Under the pieces are notes generated by a model. The model was not told where the DNA came from. It made no database searches and was given only the letters and a program-made list of their open reading frames with translations. The position numbers and the translations under genes were made by a program. From the NCBI GenBank assembly GCA_900114405.1, contig FOSY01000004.1, positions 1 to 64,000 on the forward strand: a DNA stretch of 64,000 bases, read 5' to 3'. This document shows positions 51,873 to 58,574 of the stretch, piece after piece. Each line of letters opens with the position of its first letter. Within the stretch, counting starts at the first letter, position 1. This stretch comes from Lachnospiraceae bacterium KH1T2 (GTDB lineage: Bacteria; Bacillota; Clostridia; Lachnospirales; Lachnospiraceae).

Positions 51873-53654
51873 TTAGTGCAATGTTCCGTTGTCTAATAAA
51901 ACTGTTTCCGGCAAGCATAATAATTTATTGTTTGCGTTAATCACATCGTTGTTCCACTTCTTTGGTGCCGGTGCAATTTCCACTCCTGCCATCTTATTCT
52001 TAAGCATCTGAATTGCTCTCGCAGCAACTTCCTTTGTTACACAGGAGCAACCTGCTACGTTATTCTCAAAGCCGCCCTTATCCATGTTTTCTTCTACCAT
52101 GGCAGTTGCATATTCATTTCCCACTACAAGCTGTCCCTGATATGCACAGAATGAAACTCCTACTACCGGAATTCCTCTCTTACCTGCCTGTCCGATGTGC
52201 TGGATGAAATCGATATGGTTATTACCAAAGCCTTCAGTTGTGATAATGCAACCATCAATATCAAGGGATTCCAGAAGTGAACCCAGCCGTTCGGATACCC
52301 ATAGCTTTTCATCGTTTACCTGAGGAGATCCCACAAATACTACTCCAACCAGATCCATCTCAGAATCAGCTGCAAGGCCTTCAACAAGTGGCTCGCGGAT
52401 ATAATGACGGGTCATTTCCTTTGTTGCGGGTCCGATGCAGGTGAGAGCGTGTATAGAACCATCCCTTACCTGATTTGGTGTCAGAATAATCGGAACATTT
52501 CCACAATCTACGTTTTTCTGTCCGCCTAAAATACCGCAGGGCTCTGTAGGGCAGATAACGTTATCATGCATAGCTCCCTGACCCATGATTTCCTTAACCA
52601 GAACAACTCTCGGATTTCCGGGACGTCTTACATCCTCACAGATTTCTTCTCTTACGATTTCTCCGTCATATTTTTTCAATTCGTTTCTAACTGCCTGAAT
52701 TACATAATCCTGGCATTTGTGTGCTGAAAACGGGCCGGGTCTTGTCATTCCGGAAAGTCTCTGAATAACCACATGGCATCTTATTATGATGTCATTTTCA
52801 TCAGCACAGCCGGGATGTCCGAAGTACATCTTTTCATCAAGGTAACCTTCAGATGAACCGAATTCATGGACCTGAACTCCATCCTCATCTACACCTGTCA
52901 GCATGAATACAACGCCATCAGCTACTTTTGTTATTCCGCTTCCAAGCTCACCTTCAACCTTTGTAGCTATAGGACACACATCCATAATTGTTTCCGTATA
53001 CTGGTGTCTTTCGTTCGGATGAATGACATCAAGCTTCATACTCTTACACAATTCATCTTCCAGAATCGCTTTTTCCACTATGCTTCCGTCAATAGTAATC
53101 TTCCCATCCTTAATAGATGTTTCTGTTCCGATTTCCACGTCCTTTATTTTGATATGCTGCTTTTTAAGTGTTCTTATTACCTTCTTATCACCTGTAGTCT
53201 TCTTTTCATCCTCTACTGCAGGGGCCGCATCTAAAGCAGGTGTTCCGGAAAAAAGAGGAACATCTATACTTAATCCTTCTAATTTCTCTGCGTGTCCAAT
53301 CTCGATATGAAGCATTCCATTACCTCCTGTTACTGTTTTTATCGCTTTTTCTGTCGGGGCTGTTACAGCACTTTCCTTTTTGGGGCTCTCCTTTTCTATC
53401 TCATTTACTTTGTCCAAAACGCTTCTTGTTATTGGGGTTAAAGCCTCAACGTCACATAATAAAGTCGCTCCGAGTACCTGCTCGATTGTCAGCCCCTCAT
53501 CGCTAAGTGTAAGAAGTCCGGCATCGACCATATCATCAAATAAAGACGGGTCCTCCAGATCTGCTGCACTGATCACCAGTCCTTTTTCTCTTCTGCAGCA
53601 GAAGATAGCCGGATCTTTTAAGTGCATTTTTAGTGTTTCCTGTGTGATAGACAT
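51873..53654 (-). CDS. prdA: D-proline reductase proprotein PrdA
   Basis: A 593-aa precursor of the alpha and beta subunits. Self-cleavage before a cysteine creates the pyruvoyl group that binds D-proline; here the site is most likely Thr405-Cys406 in IHALTCIGPATKE, giving a beta part of ~405 and an alpha part of 188 residues. MTRPGPFSAHKCQDY, GFGNNHIDFIQHI and GVSFCAYQGQLVVGNEY are typical of the family. AAGGAGG precedes the ATG. Second gene after prdC, before the CBO2463-type gene and prdB. Confidence 0.93.
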   Translation of the reverse strand: MSITQETLKMHLKDPAIFCCRREKGLVISAADLEDPSLFDDMVDAGLLTLSDEGLTIEQVLGATLLCDVEALTPITRSVLDKVNEIEKESPKKESAVTAPTEKAIKTVTGGNGMLHIEIGHAEKLEGLSIDVPLFSGTPALDAAPAVEDEKKTTGDKKVIRTLKKQHIKIKDVEIGTETSIKDGKITIDGSIVEKAILEDELCKSMKLDVIHPNERHQYTETIMDVCPIATKVEGELGSGITKVADGVVFMLTGVDEDGVQVHEFGSSEGYLDEKMYFGHPGCADENDIIIRCHVVIQRLSGMTRPGPFSAHKCQDYVIQAVRNELKKYDGEIVREEICEDVRRPGNPRVVLVKEIMGQGAMHDNVICPTEPCGILGGQKNVDCGNVPIILTPNQVRDGSIHALTCIGPATKEMTRHYIREPLVEGLAADSEMDLVGVVFVGSPQVNDEKLWVSERLGSLLESLDIDGCIITTEGFGNNHIDFIQHIGQAGKRGIPVVGVSFCAYQGQLVVGNEYATAMVEENMDKGGFENNVAGCSCVTKEVAARAIQMLKNKMAGVEIAPAPKKWNNDVINANNKLLCLPETVLLDNGTLH

Positions 53655-53676
53655 ATTTTTCTCCTCCTTTATATCC

Positions 53677-54981
53677 CTAACTGATTTTCCTGATTATTCT
53701 TTGGTTAACTGCTCTTAGTGCACCATCCGTGCAGTGATAAACCGGTAGTCCAAGCTGTGGTGCACAGCTCATTACTGTATTGGAGCAATCCGTGCAGTTA
53801 CTGATTAAAACTGCTTCTGCTCCTGCTTTCTTTAAAGCCATAACCTTTTGAACCTGTCCCGGACATTTCCCGGGATTTTCACATTTAAGTGAAGCTTTCA
53901 CCTTATGTGCCTGCTTGCAGTATTCACAGCCCACAACCTCTGAGCCAAGGCTTTCTGCTATTTCTTCAAGTCTCTCTTTATTAGCACCGCATGCACAAAC
54001 CAAAAGACCTATCTTTTCAGGACCCTTGGGGAAGCACTCAGCTGCTATTATTCCCCCGGTCGTCTTAACTACCGGCGCATCCAGATTTGTCCTCTTACCT
54101 GTAAAAGGGCCACCCATTATTATTTCTCCAAAGTCATCAGCCAATCCTCCGGCTCTTTTCAACATGCTTCCTACTGATATTCCAAGTGGTACATCATAGA
54201 AAACCTGTATCAGTTTTCTATCATCCTTAAGCTTTCCGGCAATGGTCATGTTTTTATCAATCAGTGGCTTTTTTAAATCAACTGCTTCCTGAATCCTGCA
54301 AATTGTTTCAGCATTGATTACTATGGCTCCTGCTTCAGAAGGAAGACTTTCAACTCCCAGCAGCGTTCCGAGACATTCTCTTATAACTGCTCTTTCCTCT
54401 CCCATTGGATACAGGTTCTTCAGCAGATGAACTGTTATTCTACTATTCTTTTTTGCAACAAGTTCACTGTTTATCGCATCAACTGCTTTTTCATGAATAC
54501 CCTTTATTGCGATGATTCCACGCTTAGCCTTAACCACTTCCATGGCTATTTCAAGCCCTCTTATCAATTGTTCCGGCTTTTGCTCAATCGCTCTTATATT
54601 GTGTTCCAATATAGGTTCACACTCTGCAGCGTTTACAATGACAACACCATCCTTTTCAAAAGGTTTATTCAGTTTTGCATATGTGGGAAATCCGGCACCT
54701 CCAAGGCCAACCAATCCTGATTCTTCTATTAATGCAAGTGGTGTGTCAGATTTCAGTTTTTTGTATTCCGGCTTCTGATCATCATCTGCCAGAATAAAAA
54801 TTGCTTCATCTGTCACCTCTGTTACAGTACCGGAGACACTTGAATAAACATTTGCGCCTAAGTCATTTTTGCCCTTATACGCAACAAGCTGCCCTCGAAC
54901 AATTGTGTCTCCTTTGACAATTGCTGGGGCAGCCTGTGCTCCGATATTCTGCTTCAGAGGGAAACAAAACAGTTCACCCAT
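53677..54981 (-). CDS. prdC: proline-reductase-associated electron transfer protein PrdC
   Basis: A 434-aa RnfC-related protein thought to pass electrons from NADH to D-proline reductase. The N-terminus MGELFCFPLKQNIGAQAAPA and the barrel-sandwich stretch precede the NADH/FMN-type domain GLVGLGGAGFPTYAKL near residue 90 and VNAAECEPILEHN. Cysteine motifs CACGANKE, GCEYCKQAH, CENPGKCPGQ and SNCTDCSNTV lie near the C-terminus. First gene of the prd operon, starting at the promoter 55029-55057. No in-frame TGA, so not a selenoprotein in this form. Confidence 0.9.
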   Translation of the reverse strand: MGELFCFPLKQNIGAQAAPAIVKGDTIVRGQLVAYKGKNDLGANVYSSVSGTVTEVTDEAIFILADDDQKPEYKKLKSDTPLALIEESGLVGLGGAGFPTYAKLNKPFEKDGVVIVNAAECEPILEHNIRAIEQKPEQLIRGLEIAMEVVKAKRGIIAIKGIHEKAVDAINSELVAKKNSRITVHLLKNLYPMGEERAVIRECLGTLLGVESLPSEAGAIVINAETICRIQEAVDLKKPLIDKNMTIAGKLKDDRKLIQVFYDVPLGISVGSMLKRAGGLADDFGEIIMGGPFTGKRTNLDAPVVKTTGGIIAAECFPKGPEKIGLLVCACGANKERLEEIAESLGSEVVGCEYCKQAHKVKASLKCENPGKCPGQVQKVMALKKAGAEAVLISNCTDCSNTVMSCAPQLGLPVYHCTDGALRAVNQRIIRKIS

Positions 54982-55028
54982 TCTTTTCTCTCCTTTGCTT
55001 TCTTTGTCTGGTTCTTTGAATTGAGCAA

Positions 55029-55057
55029 ATTATAGCAACGGGCAGACCACATGTAAA
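55029..55057 (-). promoter_or_regulatory. prd operon promoter
   Basis: TTTACA (55052-55057), 17-bp spacer, perfect TATAAT (55029-55034) on the minus strand, 47 bp before prdC. Confidence 0.82.
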
Positions 55058-55079
55058 ATGAAGCTTTGAACAAGTCGCC

Positions 55080-55192
55080 ATGACAAACTGTCATCTATTA
55101 TTCGAAATACATTTCTCTTTATCATGCCTTGAAATTATATTTGTCATGAGAAATTGTCATGACTCATTTCATTGACACTGCCTTCTGTCATG
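55080..55192. promoter_or_regulatory. TGTCAT(G) operator array between prdC and lysR
   Basis: A dyad ATGACA-AAC-TGTCAT (55080-55094) lies ~60-70 bp upstream of the prd start, the usual LysR activation site. Further TGTCATG boxes occur at 55142-55148, 55155-55161 and 55186-55192; the last is inside the lysR promoter spacer. Confidence 0.7.
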
Positions 55193-55201
55193 TTCTATAC
55201 T
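55172..55201 (+). promoter_or_regulatory. lysR promoter
   Basis: Perfect TTGACA (55172-55177), 18-bp spacer, TATACT (55196-55201). A TGTCATG box in the spacer suggests autorepression. Confidence 0.75.
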
Positions 55202-55212
55202 TCAACAATAAC

Positions 55213-55246
55213 AAAGGCGTTAAAGCGATTGCTTTAGCGCCTTTTT
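55213..55246 (+). terminator. leader terminator before the lysR gene
   Basis: AAAGGCG-t-TAAAGC / GCTTTA-GCGCCTTTTTG starting ~5 nt after the presumed transcription start and ~35 bp before the start codon. It is a terminator by sequence, placed as an attenuator. Confidence 0.65.
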
Positions 55247-55280
55247 GTTTATATTAAAAAACGGGAGGAGGCAAAATTAT

Positions 55281-56156
55281 ATGGATATAAAGAAATTCAA
55301 ATTATTTGCCGATGTTGCCGAAACTGGGAATTTCACAAAAAGTGGCGAGCGCCAGGGATATACACAGTCAGGTGTAAGTCACATATTAAAATCTTTAGAA
55401 AATGAAGTTGGATTTCCACTTTTTATAAGGTCAAAGCAAGGAGTATCTCTTACTAAAAATGCCTTACAGCTTTTACCTATGGTCAGATCTCTGCTGGCGA
55501 TGTATGAAACACTTGAGCAAAACATAAATGAAATAAACGGAATTGAAACCGGTTCACTGACCATTGCAACTTATCAGAGCATCTCAATAAACTGGCTTCC
55601 TTCCATTATTCATTGCTTTCAAAGTACATATCCGGGCATCAATATCCGTCTCATGGAGGGCGGAACCGATGACATAGTAAACTGGGTAGAAAATGGAATA
55701 GCTGATTTTGGCTTCCTGTCAAAGCATAATCTTCAATCTCTTGACTGGATTCCTTTACGGGAGGATCCTCTAATGGCTATAGTTCCCTATGATTATGTGC
55801 CAAAACACAGCAGTTATATATCTATAGAAGAATTTCAGGGAGTTTCCTTTATAATGACTGCAATGGGTACCGATTATGACGTGCATTCCGCTCTTTCAGA
55901 ATCAAGCGTTGTTCCGGACGTTCGGTTCACCTCAAAGGATGATCACGCGATTATTTCCATGGTTGCAAATCACTTAGGATACACTATTCTTCCTGAGCTT
56001 ATAGTAAAAGGCTTTGAATCTCAAGTAAAGATTCTTCCCCTATTGCCTCAAATGTCCAGACATCTTGGCATTGCACTCAAATCCAAGGCTGCCATGTCGC
56101 CTGCTACTTCAAAATTCATAGGTTTGACCAAGGAAATGCTCCCAAGCTTAGGCTAA
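55281..56156 (+). CDS. LysR-family regulator of the prd operon
   Basis: A 291-aa LysR protein: winged helix MDIKKFKLFADVAETGNFTK, then SGERQGYTQSGVSHILKSL, and an effector domain. GGGAGGAGG precedes ATG 55281. It is divergent from prdC with an array of TGTCATG boxes between, so it most likely activates prd. Known clostridial prd operons use the sigma-54 activator PrdR instead; none is seen here. Its stop overlaps that of the convergent sdaAA by 4 bp. Confidence 0.9.
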   Translation: MDIKKFKLFADVAETGNFTKSGERQGYTQSGVSHILKSLENEVGFPLFIRSKQGVSLTKNALQLLPMVRSLLAMYETLEQNINEINGIETGSLTIATYQSISINWLPSIIHCFQSTYPGINIRLMEGGTDDIVNWVENGIADFGFLSKHNLQSLDWIPLREDPLMAIVPYDYVPKHSSYISIEEFQGVSFIMTAMGTDYDVHSALSESSVVPDVRFTSKDDHAIISMVANHLGYTILPELIVKGFESQVKILPLLPQMSRHLGIALKSKAAMSPATSKFIGLTKEMLPSLG

Positions 56157-57025
56157 TGAGATAGCTTAAGCTTTTCTGTGAGCTTTCTTCCCGTAGGAGT
56201 AACAGCAAGACCTCCTGTGGCAGTCTCTTTTATCGAATCACTCATGTTCCTGCTTATACTTCGCATTGCATCAAATACCTCATCTGCAGGAATACGTGAT
56301 TTGATTCCCGCCATGGTCATTTCTGCACATGTCACAGCATTTACCGCACTACATACATTTCTTTTAACGCAGGGAATCTCTACGAGCCCGGCTACCGGGT
56401 CACAGGCAAGCCCCAAAAAATTTTTGAGTCCCAGGGCCGCCGCATTTGCGATTTCTTCGCCACTTCCCCCCAGAAGATAACACATTCCGGCCGCAGCCAT
56501 AGCAGAGGCAGAACCGATTTCCGCCTGGCATCCCCCTTCTGCTCCGGAAAGCGAGGCTCTTATAGCTATCACTCCGCCTACTCCTGCTACTACATACAAA
56601 GCTTCAGTCATTTTTTCATCAGATAATCTGAATCTATCCTGCACAGTCAATAGTACAGCAGGAACAACTCCACAGGAACCGGCAGTGGGCGATGCCACTA
56701 TCCTTTTCATGCATGCATTGGATTCTGCCACCATCAGAGCCTTCTCCATCACTTCTCCAATAAAGTCACCGGACAAAAGCTTTTTCTCATTTATATATTT
56801 TCTGAGTTTAGCCGCTTCTCCTCCAATCAATCCACTATGACTTCTGATATCAGGATCATAATCCCGTACTGAATCCTTCATGGCTAAATACATGCTTTTC
56901 ATATTTTCAAAGGATTGTTCCTCAGTCACACCGCGTTCTTTACAGTCGTCAAGCTGTATAAGTCTCCAAAATGCTATTCCTTTGACATTTTCCTGTTTAA
57001 TTATTTCTTCCAATGACTCGTACAT
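56153..57025 (-). CDS. sdaAA: L-serine dehydratase, alpha subunit
   Basis: A 290-aa iron-sulfur subunit that deaminates L-serine to pyruvate. SHSGLIGGEAAKL near 62, SPTAGSCGVVPAVLL near 112, GAEGGCQAEIG near 160 and CDPVAGLVEIPCVKRN near 210 hold the cluster cysteines. It is paired with the beta subunit gene 37 bp upstream. In this cluster, pyruvate from serine can supply reducing power that D-proline reductase consumes. Confidence 0.93.
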   Translation of the reverse strand: MYESLEEIIKQENVKGIAFWRLIQLDDCKERGVTEEQSFENMKSMYLAMKDSVRDYDPDIRSHSGLIGGEAAKLRKYINEKKLLSGDFIGEVMEKALMVAESNACMKRIVASPTAGSCGVVPAVLLTVQDRFRLSDEKMTEALYVVAGVGGVIAIRASLSGAEGGCQAEIGSASAMAAAGMCYLLGGSGEEIANAAALGLKNFLGLACDPVAGLVEIPCVKRNVCSAVNAVTCAEMTMAGIKSRIPADEVFDAMRSISRNMSDSIKETATGGLAVTPTGRKLTEKLKLSH

Positions 57026-57062
57026 TTAACATTCCCACCAGTCTATTTTTTTGCCAGGCAAG

Positions 57063-57722
57063 CTATTCCTGGCTCATGTAGGTTACTTTTATAATGCCTT
57101 CAAGATTCTCCAACCATTTGATGGACTCCATGGGCACCTCCTGGTCGCACTCCAAAACCATAACTGCCTCACCACCCCTGCTTTTTCTGTAAAGTTGCAT
57201 CGTAGCAATATTTACTGACTTATGGGCCAGCATACTTGTAACTTCTGCCACATGGCCGGGCTGATCTATATTATGAACAATAAGGGTTGGATGTTCGCCT
57301 GAAAAATTAACCGTAATCCCATCTATCTCACATATCCGGATTCTGCCCGCTCCAATCGAGGATGCAATAATTTCAAGCTTCCTGCCGCTTTCTCCTTCTA
57401 TCTGCAATTTGACTGAGTTTGGATGAACATCTCCCAAATCTGTAGACCCAAAGTAAAAATCAAGTCCGCTGTCTTTTGCTATAGAAAAGCTCTCCGGCAC
57501 TCTCATATCATCCACATCAAACCCCATTAATCCGGCAACCAAAGCTTTATCTGTTCCATGTCCTTCTCCTGTTTGCAGAAATGATCCATGAAGCATAATG
57601 GCAGCCTTTACTATTCTTTCACCAATAAGCTTATGGCATGCATTTCCTATTTTTACTGCTCCTGCCGTATGAGAACTGGAAGGGCCAACCATAATGGGGC
57701 CAACTATATCAAATATATTCAT
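57063..57722 (-). CDS. sdaAB: L-serine dehydratase, beta subunit
   Basis: A 219-aa partner of SdaAA: the N-terminal domain has GPIMVGPSSSHTAGAVKI, and the C-terminal ACT domain (HPTLIVHNIDQPGHVAEVTS near 145) is a regulatory fold. The start is uncertain: ATG 57722 or TTG 57734, both with weak ribosome sites. It is the first gene of the two-gene sda unit and the last intact gene before the right boundary of the island. Confidence 0.9.
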   Translation of the reverse strand: MNIFDIVGPIMVGPSSSHTAGAVKIGNACHKLIGERIVKAAIMLHGSFLQTGEGHGTDKALVAGLMGFDVDDMRVPESFSIAKDSGLDFYFGSTDLGDVHPNSVKLQIEGESGRKLEIIASSIGAGRIRICEIDGITVNFSGEHPTLIVHNIDQPGHVAEVTSMLAHKSVNIATMQLYRKSRGGEAVMVLECDQEVPMESIKWLENLEGIIKVTYMSQE

Positions 57723-57768
57723 ATCTTTTTTCAACCATATTCTTCATGAAAATAGTATTAGTCTGAGT

Positions 57769-57890
57769 TTATAGCGCCTTATAGTACAAATCACGAATCT
57801 CTTCTTCAGAAAAAACCTTCGGATGTGATAAGATTTACAGGAAGATAGTATTGAAAATCTCTGTTCATTTGCCCATTTCCTCTCATTAAT
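57769..57890 (-). pseudogene. gene scrap, C-terminal remnant
   Basis: The minus strand reads ERKWANEQRFSILSSC in one frame and, after a shift, HPKVFSEEEIRDLYYKAL followed by a stop (57769-57771). It looks like the tail of a decayed gene with a frameshift. I do not recognise the family. It lies between sdaAB and the right direct repeat. Confidence 0.4.
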
Positions 57891-57895
57891 TATTT

Positions 57896-57928
57896 AAAGG
57901 AGTCCACCAAAAATCGGTGAACTCCTTT
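57896..57928. terminator. hairpin near the right island edge
   Basis: Stem AAAGGAGTCCACC (57896-57908) / GGTGAACTCCTTT (57916-57928), one mismatch. The flanks are weakly T-rich. Rest of the 57735-58124 gap: AT-rich, no supported gene beyond the scrap at 57769-57890. Confidence 0.6.
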
Positions 57929-58124
57929 GTTCGGTTTTATATATATCATATATGTTTCGCGCTATCAATAATATTGACTCATTTTATCGATTACAATATT
58001 TGACAACGTCATAACAAATCTGCATGAAGCTGTAATACCTATATTTACTGCATATCTCACACAATAAGGTCTTATTATGAAGCTCTGTAAATAAAATCAT
58101 GGTTCAGAATTCTTAAATAAATGA

Positions 58125-58349
58125 CTTCTCTGGACATTTAAGGTACCGTGGTCATGGGCATATACTGTTACAACTGTTCCAGAGTGGGTAACTCAGTTCA
58201 GCTACGGTTTTTACAGCATGATGCTTACTTCGACCATCATCGGTCTTGTCGTAATGGCACTCTACCGTCCAAGAACCTGGTGTACCTTCTGCCCTATGGG
58301 TACAATGACGCAGGGTATCTGTAAAATCAAAGCTCAACTTAAAAAATGA
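58125..58349 (+). pseudogene. 3' fragment of the 4Fe-4S membrane-protein gene
   Basis: Encodes the last 74 residues of the protein at 39866-40447 with no stop before the natural one, and four conservative changes (Ser to Ala, Ile to Val, Ser to Gly, Val to Ile). There is no start codon or ribosome site at the break, so it is not expected to be expressed. The conserved frame suggests either selection before the split or a recent origin from a related strain. Confidence 0.88.
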
Positions 58350-58393
58350 TTACAAAAAGAGTAGTGAAAATCCAAAGCTTTCACTACTCTTTT
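58125..58393 (+). repeat. direct repeat, right copy (269 bp)
   Basis: Same sequence as 40223-40491 with 8 mismatches and no gaps, including the 15-bp terminator stem at 58355-58393. Confidence 0.92.
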
Positions 58394-58414
58394 CTGTATC
58401 ACTTCTCTAATACT

Positions 58415-58573
58415 ATGATGTCACGGATTGCTTCATTGCTACGCAATTCCCGCAATCCTAAAACACTCGCATTCCGCGTAATAACGCTACTTGCTCGTGT
58501 TTTGTGGGTCCCAAGGTCTCAATCCTCTTTGTGCAAGCACAATCGGATTTTGACCTTTTGACCCTGACATCAT
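58415..58573. repeat. cloverleaf-like inverted-repeat element
   Basis: A closing stem ATGATGTCA (58415-58423) / TGACATCAT (58565-58573) encloses three arms. Arm 1: GGATTGC / GCAATCC (58425-58458) with inner ATTGC-TAC-GCAAT. Arm 2: AAAACAC / GTGTTTT (58460-58503) with inner GCGT/ACGC. Arm 3: GGGTC, AGGTC, ATCC, TTGTGC paired in order with GCACAA, GGAT, GACCT, GACCC (58506-58564), separated by short internal loops. It ends at the GH38 stop codon. Not coding; possibly a REP/MITE-like element or structured RNA. Confidence 0.65.
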
Positions 58574-58574
58574 A

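Larger units (their letters stand above)
40492..58124. mobile_element. putative Stickland (proline/hydroxyproline) genomic island
   Basis: A 17.6-kb segment between two 269-bp direct repeats of one gene's 3' end. It starts with a transposase remnant and holds amino-acid transport, hydroxyproline dehydratase, proline racemase, D-proline reductase and serine dehydratase genes, plus a deleted proC. The intact gene at the left and its headless 3' copy at the right are what insertion of a circular or repeat-flanked element into that gene end would leave. No integrase is present, so the mobility mechanism is unknown. Confidence 0.65.

Noticed and set aside
57896-57928. Terminal inverted repeat of an insertion sequence
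   Set aside because: Only one copy is seen, no second end or transposase faces it, and it works equally well as a hairpin/terminator.
58152-58337. Minus-strand frame across the right direct repeat
   Set aside because: It is antisense to the conserved coding fragment and is a shadow of it.
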